A DNA stretch of 64,000 nucleotides. Source: Lachnospiraceae bacterium (GTDB lineage: Bacteria; Bacillota; Clostridia; Lachnospirales; Lachnospiraceae). The notes beneath the pieces were generated by a model. That model ran no database searches. It worked only from the letters and a program-made list of their open reading frames with translations, and was not told the DNA's origin. Shown here in pieces: positions 53,581-63,500 of the stretch (position 1 is its first letter; every line of letters begins with the position of its first letter). The position numbers were made by a program, and so were the translations under genes. Location: the NCBI GenBank assembly GCA_024695145.1, contig JAILIS010000032.1, forward strand, positions 124,001 to 188,000, read 5' to 3'.

Positions 53581-55107
53581 ATGTTTGTCAAGATCGCATT
53601 ACTCGTTTTGTTTTTCACCGTTATGATCCTTATCGGATTTGCGTCCAAAAAGAGCGCAAAGGATGTTTCCGGATTTGTGCTCGGAGGGCGAAACGTCGGC
53701 CCGTGGCTTACGGCCTTCGCATACGGTACATCATATTTCTCGTCGGTCGTGTTTGTGGGATATGCAGGTCAGTTCGGATGGAAATACGGACTTGCTTCCA
53801 CATGGATAGGTCTCGGAAATGCCTTTATCGGCTCCCTTATGGCATGGGTCATCCTGGGAAGACGTACAAGGGTCATGACCAATCATCTGTCTTCCGCTAC
53901 GATGCCGGAGTTCTTCTCGAAGAGATTTGAGTCCCATTCGCTTAAGATCGCTTCTTCGATCATCATATTTGTATTTCTTATTCCCTATACGGCATCCATA
54001 TACAACGGTCTTTCAAGACTGTTCTCAATGGCGTTTTCCATTCCTTACGAGGTATGTATAACGGTCATGGCACTGCTCACCGCGGTTTACGTTATCGTGG
54101 GCGGGTATGTTGCGACGGCATGGAACGATTTTGTACAGGGTATAATAATGCTTGTCGGTATTGTTCTGGTAATCGGTGCGGTACTGTCCGAAAAAGGAGG
54201 CTTTATGAGTGCGGTCATGGCTCTGTCGCAGATACCCAGTGATGTTCCGCAGACAATGGGTCAGCCCGGTGCATTCGCATCGTTTTTCGGAACCGATCCG
54301 GCAGGGCTTGTGGGAGTTGTTATCCTAACGTCTCTCGGTACCTGGGGACTGCCGCAGATGGTGCATAAATTCTATGCGATCAAAGATGAGAGAAGCGTAA
54401 AGACGGGAACCGTCATCTCCACGATATTTGCGATCGCGGTCGCCGGAGGAACTTATTTCCTCGGAAGTTTCGCGAGGCTCTTTGATGATCCGTCACTTTA
54501 CAAAGAGGACGGCTCCATGATGTTTGATGCCGTTATGCCTCACATGCTCTCATATCTTCCCGATATTCTGATAGGTGTCACGGTAGTACTCGTACTGTCG
54601 GCTTCGATGTCAACACTGTCATCGCTTGTTCTGACATCGAGCTCCACACTCACACTTGATTTTATCAAGGACCTGTTCGCAAAAGATATGGATGAAAAGA
54701 AACAGGTACTTACAATGCGCGTGTTCATCGGCGTGTTCATCATTATCTCGGTAGTGATAGCACTCAATCCCCCGACATTCATCGCACAGCTCATGGGTAT
54801 ATCCTGGGGAGCTCTTGCAGGCGCATTCTTAGGACCTTTCGTATACGCGCTCTATGACAAAAAGACGTCAAAGATCGCTGTATGGACCAGCTTTGTTGCG
54901 GGTGTCGGCATCACGGTACTCAATATGTTCTTAAACTTCTTCTCATCACCGATCGTTGCAGGTGCCGCAGCAATGATAATATCACTCATAATAGTTCCGA
55001 TAGTGAGCCGTATCACGCCTCAGCTCACCGATGCTTCAAAGGATGCGATCTTCTCCTGTTACTCACAGACCGTTGTGGTATCAAAGAAGAATTCTCTTGA
55101 AGAGTAG
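53581..55107 (+). CDS. Sodium:solute symporter (SSS family)
   Basis: 508 residues, about 13 membrane helices. SSS family pattern: GFASKKSAKDVSGFVLGGRNVGPWLTAFAYGTSYFSSVVFVGYAG, AWVILGRRTRVMTNHLSSATMPEFFSKRF, VGGYVATAWNDFVQGIIMLVG and the later DILIGVTVVLVLSASMSTLSSLVLTSSSTLTLDF, which carries the Na2-site Ser/Thr residues. AGAAAGGGAAG precedes the ATG. Substrates range from proline and pantothenate to short acids; placed before iorAB-paaK, an aryl acid or aromatic amino acid is likely but unproved. Confidence 0.93.
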   Translation: MFVKIALLVLFFTVMILIGFASKKSAKDVSGFVLGGRNVGPWLTAFAYGTSYFSSVVFVGYAGQFGWKYGLASTWIGLGNAFIGSLMAWVILGRRTRVMTNHLSSATMPEFFSKRFESHSLKIASSIIIFVFLIPYTASIYNGLSRLFSMAFSIPYEVCITVMALLTAVYVIVGGYVATAWNDFVQGIIMLVGIVLVIGAVLSEKGGFMSAVMALSQIPSDVPQTMGQPGAFASFFGTDPAGLVGVVILTSLGTWGLPQMVHKFYAIKDERSVKTGTVISTIFAIAVAGGTYFLGSFARLFDDPSLYKEDGSMMFDAVMPHMLSYLPDILIGVTVVLVLSASMSTLSSLVLTSSSTLTLDFIKDLFAKDMDEKKQVLTMRVFIGVFIIISVVIALNPPTFIAQLMGISWGALAGAFLGPFVYALYDKKTSKIAVWTSFVAGVGITVLNMFLNFFSSPIVAGAAAMIISLIIVPIVSRITPQLTDASKDAIFSCYSQTVVVSKKNSLEE

Positions 55108-55126
55108 GGCGGATATATTATATAAT
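55097..55126 (+). promoter_or_regulatory. Possible internal promoter before iorA
   Basis: TTGAAG at 55097-55102, 18-base spacer, TATAAT at 55121-55126. The -10 is perfect, the -35 weaker and still inside the symporter gene. It would allow iorAB-paaK expression apart from the symporter. Confidence 0.45.
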
Positions 55127-55180
55127 CGAATTTAGTCTGAAAATCGGACAAATACGGTTATATAGAGGTGATATCTGTCA

Positions 55181-56923
55181 ATGAGTGAAAAACAGAAAGT
55201 CATGATGCTCGGCAATGCAGCCATCGCAAGAGGCGCATATGAAGCGGGAGTCAAAGTCAGTGCGGCCTATCCCGGAACTCCGAGCACTGAAGTAAGTGAG
55301 AATCTTGTGCAGTACAAGGATGAACTGTACTGCGAGTGGTCTCCGAACGAGAAGGTGGCAACAGAGGTGGCCATCGGAGCTTCCATGGCGGGGGTACGTT
55401 CGATGTGTGCCATGAAGCATGTCGGAGTGAACGTTGCTTCGGATCCGCTGTATTCGTTCTCTTACATGGGTATAAACGGCGGATTTGTGCTTGTCGCGGC
55501 GGACGATCCCGGCTGCTATTCTTCACAGAATGAACAGGATTCGAGGATGGTGGCAAGAGCAGCGCACGTTGCCGTCATCGAACCTTCCGATTCACAGGAA
55601 GCCAAGGATTTTACAAAGGCAGCCTTTGAGATCAGTGAAAAGTATGACACGCCCGTTATGCTTCGTACCACAACGAGGCTTTCACATTCCCAGGGAATGG
55701 TAACGCTTGAGCAGCGGCAGGACATTCCCGACAAGCCATATAATCGTGATATCTCAAGAAACGTCATGATGCCTGCCATGGCAAGGGCGAGACACATTGA
55801 GGTTGAAAAACGTGAGAAGAGACTTGAAGAGGAATCGTGCAGTCTTCCCATCAACAGGGTGGAGATGCGGGATACGTCGATCGGGGTGATCACGAGTGGT
55901 ATTCCTTATCAGTACGTAAGGGAAGCGCTTCCCGAAGCGAGCGTATTAAAGCTCGGGCTTGTTAATCCGCTCCCGAGAAAGCTTATTGAAGATTTTGCGA
56001 AAAAGGTTGACAGCCTTTATATAGTTGAAGAACTGGATCCGGTCATTGAACTGCAGGTAAAGTCCTGGGGGATAAAGTGTACCGGAAAAGAGATATTTAC
56101 CGTTCAGGGTGAGTACAGCGCCAACATGATAAGAAAGGCTGTAGCTCATGCCGACCTCGGTATCGAATCACCTGCCGAGGTGCCTGCTAGGCCTCCCATA
56201 CTGTGTGCCGGATGTCCTCACAGAAGCGTGTTCACGGTCTTAAAGAAGCTGAAGATCCACGCTGCGGGAGATATCGGATGTTATACTCTCGGAACGGTCC
56301 CTCCTCTTTCCGTCATCGATACCGTTGTCTGCATGGGAGCGAGCATATCGGCTCTTCACGGTATGGAGAAGGCAAAGGGAAAAGACTATATCAAAAACTG
56401 GGTAGCCGTCATAGGCGATTCCACATTTATGCATACAGGTATCAATTCCCTGATGAACATGTTCTACAATCAGGCAACAGGTACCGTTCTGATCCTTGAC
56501 AATTCCACAACGGGTATGACGGGACATCAGGATCATGCTGCAACGGGTAAGACTTTGCAGGGTGATATCGTCCCGGCCATAAGCATTTACGAAATGTGCA
56601 AAGCCATAGGTATCAGGAGTGTGACGGAGGTTGACGCTTTTGATATTGAGACACTTGAAAAGGTTGTTAAGGAGGAAGTGCAAAAGGATGAGGTTTCGGT
56701 CATAATAACCAAGTCCCCGTGTATCATGCTCGGACAGAAGAAGATCACGCACAAGTGCGCTTCGGATCCCGAAAAATGCAAAAAGTGCGGCATGTGTCTG
56801 TCACCGGGCTGTCCGGCACTTACAAAATGCGAAGACGGTACGATCGCTATCGACGATACGCTCTGTACCGGATGCGACCTTTGCAAGAAGCTTTGCAAAT
56901 TCGATGCTATCAAGGATGTTTAG
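55181..56923 (+). CDS. iorA: Indolepyruvate ferredoxin oxidoreductase, alpha subunit
   Basis: 580 residues; GAGGTGAT precedes the ATG. Oxidatively decarboxylates aryl-pyruvates to arylacetyl-CoA, passing electrons to ferredoxin. Visible: N-terminal pyrimidine-binding domain (GNAAIARGAYEAGVKVSAAYPGTPSTEVSE), GINGGFVLVAADDPGCYSSQNEQDSR, TPP site AVIGDSTFMHTGINSLMNM and a C-terminal 2x[4Fe-4S] ferredoxin domain with CKKCGMCLSPGCPALTKC and CTGCDLCKKLCKFDA. A CxxCPHR-like ILCAGCPHRSVF block is also present. The beta subunit follows 20 bases later. Confidence 0.95.
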   Translation: MSEKQKVMMLGNAAIARGAYEAGVKVSAAYPGTPSTEVSENLVQYKDELYCEWSPNEKVATEVAIGASMAGVRSMCAMKHVGVNVASDPLYSFSYMGINGGFVLVAADDPGCYSSQNEQDSRMVARAAHVAVIEPSDSQEAKDFTKAAFEISEKYDTPVMLRTTTRLSHSQGMVTLEQRQDIPDKPYNRDISRNVMMPAMARARHIEVEKREKRLEEESCSLPINRVEMRDTSIGVITSGIPYQYVREALPEASVLKLGLVNPLPRKLIEDFAKKVDSLYIVEELDPVIELQVKSWGIKCTGKEIFTVQGEYSANMIRKAVAHADLGIESPAEVPARPPILCAGCPHRSVFTVLKKLKIHAAGDIGCYTLGTVPPLSVIDTVVCMGASISALHGMEKAKGKDYIKNWVAVIGDSTFMHTGINSLMNMFYNQATGTVLILDNSTTGMTGHQDHAATGKTLQGDIVPAISIYEMCKAIGIRSVTEVDAFDIETLEKVVKEEVQKDEVSVIITKSPCIMLGQKKITHKCASDPEKCKKCGMCLSPGCPALTKCEDGTIAIDDTLCTGCDLCKKLCKFDAIKDV

Positions 56924-56943
56924 GAATTATCAGGAGTCAGAAG

Positions 56944-57516
56944 ATGAATACTAAGAATATAATGATCGTCGGAGTGGGCGGTCAGGGAACAGTTTTGGCC
57001 AGCCGGCTGCTCGGCGGTATCATTATGGACGGTGGCTACGAGGTAAAGATCTCCGAGGTGCACGGGATGGCCCAGAGAGGCGGATCAGTCGTAACATTTG
57101 TCCGGTACGGGGACGAAGTATGTGAGCCCATAGTTGAGGAAGGGTGTGCGGATGTCCTGATCGCGTTTGAAAGGCTTGAAGCCCTGCGCTATGCACACTT
57201 TCTGAAGAAAGACGGTGTTCTCATCGTTAACGATCAGCGCATGGATCCGATGCCTGTCGTAATGGGAAGCGCAACTTACCCCGAAAACATCATAGAGGAT
57301 CTTTCAAAGAAATATAAAGTCATTTCGGTTGATGCTATCTCCAAAGCAAAGGAACTTGGAAACGCGAAAGTATTCAACGTCATTGTTCTGGGGATCGCCG
57401 CAAAGCATATGGATTTTACAATTGAACAGTGGAACGCGGTGATAGAAAGGGAAGTCAAGCCGAAGTTTGTCGAGATCAACAAGACGGCATTTAAAGAAGG
57501 ATTTTGCGGCTCCTGA
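56944..57516 (+). CDS. iorB: Indolepyruvate ferredoxin oxidoreductase, beta subunit
   Basis: 190 residues from ATG 56944, eight bases after CAGGAG; the open frame upstream only overlaps iorA. Gamma-type oxidoreductase subunit: IMIVGVGGQGTVLASRLLGGII, VHGMAQRGGSVVTFVRYGD, then ADVLIAFERLEALRYAHFLKKDGVLIVND, as usual for IorB. It binds CoA and completes the enzyme with IorA. The paaK gene begins 40 bases downstream. Confidence 0.94.
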   Translation: MNTKNIMIVGVGGQGTVLASRLLGGIIMDGGYEVKISEVHGMAQRGGSVVTFVRYGDEVCEPIVEEGCADVLIAFERLEALRYAHFLKKDGVLIVNDQRMDPMPVVMGSATYPENIIEDLSKKYKVISVDAISKAKELGNAKVFNVIVLGIAAKHMDFTIEQWNAVIEREVKPKFVEINKTAFKEGFCGS

Positions 57517-57556
57517 GCGGACTTGACTTGCAAAAGGCTTAAGAGGAGGACATGAA

Positions 57557-58855
57557 ATGATCTGGAATGAAACCAAGGAGTGCATGAGTGCGGATGAGAA
57601 GCATACACTCCAGAGTGCAAGACTCGTAAAAACCGTTGACAGAGTGTATCACAACGTGGAATTCTACAGAAAAAGGATGCAGTCTGTCGGACTGGAGCCG
57701 GGAGATATCACGAGTATCGATGATATCAGCAAGCTCCCCTACACGACGAAAGATGATCTTCGTGACAACTATCCGTTCGGTCTGTTTGCGGTTCCGAGAG
57801 ATCAGATCGTAAGAGTACATGCATCGAGCGGTACGACCGGAAAAGCGACCGTTGTCGGCTATACGAGAAGGGATATCGATATCTGGGCCGAGTGTGTTGC
57901 AAGATGCTTTACCGGTGCGGGTATAACATCGGCCGACATTGTGCAGGTCGCATACGGATACGGACTTTTCACCGGAGGCCTCGGAGCACACTACGGAGCC
58001 GAGTATATGGGAGCGACGGTTGTGCCCCAGTCAACCGGTAATACGAAAAAGCTTCTGACCATGATGGAGGATTTCGGCGTTACCGCGATCGCATGCACCC
58101 CCTCATATCTTCTGCATATATCCGAAGTCATCAGAGAAGAGGGCAGGCTTGAACGTCTGAAACTTCGTACCGCTGTATGCGGAGCAGAGCCCTGGACCGA
58201 GGAAATGCGCAATGTGATGGAAAGCGAACTGAACATCAAAGCTTTTGATATTTACGGGCTTTCCGAGATCATGGGTCCCGGTGTCGGATGTGACTGTGAG
58301 TTCCACAAAGGACTACATGTACATGACGACCATTTCTATCCCGAGATCATCGATCCGAAGACTCTGGAAAAAGTCGGCGAGAACGTTACAGGCGAGCTTG
58401 TATTTACGACTCTTACCAAGGAAGGTCTTCCACTCATCAGATACAGGACAAAGGATCTTACGAGTATCGAATACGGTAAGTGTGAGTGCGGACGTACCCA
58501 GCCGAGGATCCAGAAGTTCAAGGGCAGAAGTGACGACATGCTCATCATCCGCGGCGTGAACGTATTCCCGTCACAGGTTGAAGCAGCACTTCTCGAAATG
58601 GGTGAGACCACACCCAATTACATGATGATAGTGGACCGCGTTGACCGTCAGGATACACTTGAAGTACAGGTTGAAGTTGACGAACGCTACTTTGTTGATG
58701 ATATGAGAGAACTCGACAATCTCTCGAAGAAGGTTGTCGGAGTCCTCAAGCAGGCACTCGGACTCGCCGTAAAGGTGAAACTGGTTGAGCCGAAGACTCT
58801 GCCCCGTTATGAGGGTAAGGGCGTGCATGTTATCGATAATCGTAAACTTGTATGA
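57557..58855 (+). CDS. paaK: Phenylacetate-CoA ligase
   Basis: 432 residues; AGAGGAGG lies upstream. Adenylate-forming enzyme joining arylacetates to CoA with ATP. Signatures: ASSGTTGKATVVGYTRRDI (P-loop), YGYGLFTGGLGAHYGAEYMG, FDIYGLSEIMGPGVGCDCE, YRTKDLTSIEYGKCECGRTQPRI and RSDDMLIIRGVNVFPSQVE. In anaerobes with IorAB it works either to activate arylacetates for carboxylation to aryl-pyruvates (amino acid synthesis), or in reverse to gain ATP from arylacetyl-CoA. An ACT-domain protein gene follows immediately, the usual arrangement. Confidence 0.95.
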   Translation: MIWNETKECMSADEKHTLQSARLVKTVDRVYHNVEFYRKRMQSVGLEPGDITSIDDISKLPYTTKDDLRDNYPFGLFAVPRDQIVRVHASSGTTGKATVVGYTRRDIDIWAECVARCFTGAGITSADIVQVAYGYGLFTGGLGAHYGAEYMGATVVPQSTGNTKKLLTMMEDFGVTAIACTPSYLLHISEVIREEGRLERLKLRTAVCGAEPWTEEMRNVMESELNIKAFDIYGLSEIMGPGVGCDCEFHKGLHVHDDHFYPEIIDPKTLEKVGENVTGELVFTTLTKEGLPLIRYRTKDLTSIEYGKCECGRTQPRIQKFKGRSDDMLIIRGVNVFPSQVEAALLEMGETTPNYMMIVDRVDRQDTLEVQVEVDERYFVDDMRELDNLSKKVVGVLKQALGLAVKVKLVEPKTLPRYEGKGVHVIDNRKLV

Positions 58856-58868
58856 AAGGAGATATGAT

Positions 58869-59285
58869 ATGGCTGTAAAACAGGTAACGGTTTTTATAGG
58901 AAATGAAGAAGGACGTATCGAGAAAGTTACGGAGATCCTGAAGAACAACAATATCAACATCAATTCCCTTTCACTTGCGGAATCCGTTGACTTCGGGCTC
59001 CTGCGGCTGATCGTGGGTGAGCCTGAGAAGGCGAAGGATGCTCTCCTTGCACAGGATCTGTCGGTCAGGCTGACGGATGTGATCGCGGTCGAGATCCCGA
59101 ATCATACGGGATCGCTCCACAGTCTTCTTACCGCTCTTGTGGACTGTAACATCGAGTATATGTATGTACTTTCGGTAGGTGATACCGCATCGATGATACT
59201 GAGGATAAAGGATTTGGAGAGAGCTGAATCGGTTATCGAAAAAGCGGGATTTCATCTGCTCGGGCAGACCGAGATCGGCGCATAA
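58869..59285 (+). CDS. Tandem ACT-domain protein
   Basis: 138 residues from ATG 58869 (AAAGGAGAT upstream; the longer frame overlaps paaK). Two ACT domains: VKQVTVFIGNEEGRIEKVTEILKNNNININSLSLAES and DVIAVEIPNHTGSLHSLLTALVDCNIEYMYVLSV. ACT folds bind amino acids; proteins of this kind next to paaK and iorAB are probably sensors of aromatic amino acids that regulate the enzymes. No DNA-binding or enzymatic part is seen. Its stop lies three bases from the convergent aminotransferase gene. Confidence 0.9.
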   Translation: MAVKQVTVFIGNEEGRIEKVTEILKNNNININSLSLAESVDFGLLRLIVGEPEKAKDALLAQDLSVRLTDVIAVEIPNHTGSLHSLLTALVDCNIEYMYVLSVGDTASMILRIKDLERAESVIEKAGFHLLGQTEIGA

Positions 59286-59287
59286 AG

Positions 59288-60385
59288 TCAGCTGAGAACA
59301 TCCCGGATGAGCCCCAGCAGTCTGTCGTTGTCTTCGGGGTTCATGAAGCATATACGAAAGTATGAGTTGTCCAGATACGGAAATGATGAGCAGTTCCTGA
59401 GCATCATGTTCCGGCGGATGGCTTTGTCAAAGAGAATGTCGGCATCGGCATTCTCTTTTGCTATGCGGCAGAGAACAAAGTTGGCCTTCGGTTCATAAAC
59501 TTTAAGAGCAGGTATGGATCGAAGTGCGCCGGTGACCCTTCTTCGCTCCGAGAATATGAGTTCCTTTGTTTTTTCGATGTATTCGCGGTCGGAAAACATC
59601 AGCTGTCCTGCTTCATCAGCCAGAGAGTTGACGGTCCACGGATCTTTGACGGATGAAATGTCACGGATCAGATCGGGATTACCGCAAACGGCATAGCCGA
59701 GCCGCAGACCCGGGGATGCGAAAAACTTGGACACACCGCGAAGCAGGCAGAGATTGTCATAGACTGCCGTAAGCGGAACACAGTTGATGCTGTCATAGTC
59801 TTCACAAAACTCGACATATGTCTCGTCGATGAGAACGAATATATTTAACTCTTTGCATCTATCAAGTATGCGTGCTATATCAGAGCGCGCTGCGGCAGTA
59901 GATGTCGGATTGTTGGGATTGCAGATGATCAGCATGTCAACGGCTTCATTAAGAGCTTTTGTGAGGGCATCCGCATCAAGCGCAAAACCGTCCTCTTCCC
60001 TGAGAGGAAAGTACAGGCTCGACCCTCCTCCGAGTGACAGCTCACGTTCATATTCCGAGTATGTGGGAGCTGTTATCATGGCCTTCTTCGGGCACAGTGT
60101 TCTGATAAAACTTGTGATCAGTTCGGTGGATCCGTTCCCGACCAGGATACTGTCCGGATCGGTTTCACAGTAGTTTCCGATGACCGTTCGCAGCCTGGTA
60201 TATTCCCTGTCCGGATAGGAACCGATGACATCGATATGAGAGGGAAGCGCGCTCCTTACGAGCCCTGATATTCCGAGAGGATTGACGTTCGCGGAAAAGC
60301 TTACGATATCCTCTTTTTTGACGCCGTATTTTTTTTCGATTTTTTCCAGATCACTGCCGTGGAAACTGTCACCTTGCTTTGGCAT
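59288..60385 (-). CDS. PLP aminotransferase of the HisC / CobD (threonine-phosphate decarboxylase) group
   Basis: 365 residues, minus strand; GGCAGGTG precedes the ATG. Fold type I class II aminotransferase with FHGSDLEKIEKKYGVKKEDIVSFSANVNPLG, typical of CobD-like proteins, plus VGNGSTELI, IICNPNNPTSTAAARSDI, LIDETYVEF and PLP lysine Lys220 in RGVSKFFASPGLRLGY. CobD makes aminopropanol phosphate for the cobalamin loop; HisC makes histidinol phosphate. The N-terminal HG(S/G)D and SANVNPLG block favours CobD, but no cobalamin genes are nearby. Confidence 0.85.
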   Translation of the reverse strand: MPKQGDSFHGSDLEKIEKKYGVKKEDIVSFSANVNPLGISGLVRSALPSHIDVIGSYPDREYTRLRTVIGNYCETDPDSILVGNGSTELITSFIRTLCPKKAMITAPTYSEYERELSLGGGSSLYFPLREEDGFALDADALTKALNEAVDMLIICNPNNPTSTAAARSDIARILDRCKELNIFVLIDETYVEFCEDYDSINCVPLTAVYDNLCLLRGVSKFFASPGLRLGYAVCGNPDLIRDISSVKDPWTVNSLADEAGQLMFSDREYIEKTKELIFSERRRVTGALRSIPALKVYEPKANFVLCRIAKENADADILFDKAIRRNMMLRNCSSFPYLDNSYFRICFMNPEDNDRLLGLIRDVLS

Positions 60386-60422
60386 AATTATTGCACCTGC
60401 CCCGTTATTTTGATATACTGAT

Positions 60423-60451
60423 TTGGTATGCTACAGTGAACGAATTATATC
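60423..60451 (+). promoter_or_regulatory. Weak promoter candidate for the DUF5717 gene
   Basis: TTGGTA at 60423-60428, 17-base spacer, TATATC at 60446-60451, each four of six matches. A CGAAT-6-ATTCG inverted repeat (60441-60456) overlaps the -10. Confidence 0.35.
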
Positions 60452-60513
60452 ATTCGCTCGTCATTGCGTCAAAATTTTTTTCCACAATATCATTAAGAAA
60501 GGCGGTGAATACG

Positions 60514-63500
60514 GTGCGTTCGGTTATCGACAGATGTACTGAAGGTTTCTTTGATTACGACTGCGGTAAACTGTTGTTTTCCACAGCCAGGATCGAAGCG
60601 GACATGCCTCAGGGACAGCTGGCCGAAGGTACCTTTGTGCTGTCTTCCGAGGACGGAAGGGATTTCTCCGCCGTTATATATTCCTCCAGCATGCGTCTTG
60701 TGTGCAGGAACGATCACGTCGATGAGGCGCCGGAGGCAACGATACACTATGTTTTTGACTCGACCGGTCTTGAGAGCGGAGATGTTGTCAAAGGTGATAT
60801 TCAGGTAGTTTCCAATGCCGGAGAGTATTATCTGCCGTTTGTTTTTTCCATTTCCTACGGTATAGTCCAGGGTTCACTCGGAAATGTCAGAAACCTCTTC
60901 CACTTTACCAATCAGGCACAGGTCAGCTGGAAGGAAGCGGTGGATCTGTTTTATTCGCCCGTCTTTGCCAGGGTGTTCGGCGGTAACGACAGGATACACT
61001 ATGACAAGTATCGCGGCCTTTCAAACCTCCCGGGTGATCCGCAGGCGGTGGATGATTTTCTTGTGGCCATCAACAAGAAAAGACCGGTAGTATATTCGGT
61101 TGACAGGACATCGTACGAATACAACGAAGTATCCGACAATGTGGACTGCGAGTTCATCCTTCACAAATCAACGTGGGGAAACATAGATGTTACGATATCC
61201 ACGGATGTGTCTTTTATCCGGCCGGATAAGGAGAATGTGACCGTTGATGATTTTATCGGTAACGATCATCTCCTGACGTTTACGATCATCGGGGACGAAC
61301 TGCATGAGGGCAGGAATTTCGGCAAGATCAGCATCACTTCGGTACACAGCCGCATAGATGTCAGTATCGTTGCAAGGCAGCGGGCAAGGGTCAATGCCAA
61401 AAGAGCTTCCAGACGGGAAAAGAAAAATCTGACAAACCGTCTGATGAGATCGTATATCGAGTTTCGCATGAAGAAGACCAATGTGGGCAACTGGGTCAGG
61501 GAGTCCATGAAGATCGTGGAACGCATGAATGCGCTCGATGACAAAAATCCGGTCTCAAGGCTGTATCAGGCACAGCTCCTTGTGGTTCAGCGCAGGCAGA
61601 ACGAAGCTGAGTGGGTGCTTGAACACGTCGAGAACGAGATGAATATCAATGAAAGACCTGCACAGCAGCGTGCTTATTTCATGTATCTGCGAACGCTCAT
61701 CAATCGTGAGGAGGAATTCATCGACGAGACAGCGGCAAAGGTAAAGGATCTTCTGGATGCACAGCCGGACAGCTTTGAGATCCTTTGGACGCTTCTGTAT
61801 CTCGATGAGGATCTGGCCGATAACGCGACACGTAAGATATCGCTTATAGAAGGTATGTATGACCGGGGATGCACTTCACCGATTATGTATATCGAAGCAT
61901 ACAATTTCTTCGTTGCAAATCCTGAAAAGCTCAGCAAGCTGTCAGGTTTTGAAATACAGGTCCTGCTGTTTGCATCGAAGCTTGATATCATGGATACGGA
62001 AGTGCTCAAGCAGCTTCTGTATCTTTCCGCAAAGCAGCGCGAATATGATCCTCTCCTTTATAAACTGCTGTGCAACTGTTATGAGATCACTTCGGATGAT
62101 GAGATAGTCGAAGTTGTTGCCACCATGCTGATCAAAGGCAACCGTTCGGGAACAAAATACTTTATGTGGTTTGACAAAGCCGTCAGGATGCAGCTGAGGA
62201 TCACAAAGCTTTATGAGTACTATATGTACTGCGTTCCCTTTGACTATGACGGACTCATTCCCAAAGCCGTGCTCATGTATTTCGGATTCAGGAATGATAT
62301 GAATTATCACAGGATCGCACAGCTGTATGCCAATCTGATCAGCCATAAAAGAGAGTACGCCGACACATACGAAAGTTATCGCGAGCATATGCAGGTATTT
62401 GCCGTGGAGCAGATCGAGCAGGAGCATATCGACGGAAATCTCGCGAAGATATACGAAGATGTTCTGTTCATTGAGATGATAAAGCCCGAGATGGCAAGAC
62501 ATCTCTCAAAGATACTGTTTGCACATGAAGTAAAGATAGATGACCCCGAAGCCAAAAATGTTGTACTGATACAGTCGCAGTTCGAGGGGGAGATGGTATT
62601 TCGAATTGAGAACGGATACGCCTATCCCACTATATATTCGGGCGAGTACACACTGTTTACGGAAGATTCGAATAAGCGCAGGACCGTCATAGATTCGGGG
62701 CTTGTCAAAAAGCTTCTCAATGAAGCCGTATATATGCAGGCGATCAGATACTATGTTCTTGACAACGTGTATTTTGATATGTACCTGTGCGAGGGAAGAA
62801 AGCATTACGTTACAGTCGATGATTCGAACGTGGAATTCTGCAGGGAGCTGGCAGAGTCGGAACTGGTCAGCGAGTATTACAAACGCGATATCAGAATGGC
62901 ACTCATTCAGTACTATTATGACAATGACCAGGTCACGACCCTTGATGAATTTCTACTCAATCTGGACATCAAGGTTCTTTCGGCAAAGGACAGGGCTTCC
63001 GTTGTCAAATTCATGACAAGACGCGCCATGTTCGAAAAAGCGTATCAGATAATGTGTATTTACGGAACTGAGGAGGTCTCTGCAAAGGACTGTGTCGGAG
63101 TGTGCTCACACATGATCCTGCAAAATGACAAGATACCCGACAATCTCCTCATAAAGCTCTGTTACTACTGCTTTGTCAACGGTAAATATGACGAGGTGCT
63201 TCTGCGTTATCTCGTGGAGAATTATAACGGGCTTACTAAGCAACTTCGTAATATATGGAAGGCTGCGAGAAATTTTGAGATAGATACTTTTCCTCTCATG
63301 GACAGGCTTCTCGTGCAGATGCTGTACACCCATACAACGGTGGGAGAAAAGGAAGAGATATTCGAGGAGTACTGTAAGAATGCATCGGGAACAAAAGTGC
63401 AGCTTGCTTATCTTTCGTACTGTTCGTTTGAATACTTTGCGAAGGAACGTCTTACGGATGAGAGAGTGTTTATCCATATAACGGAGCTGTACAGGCTGGG

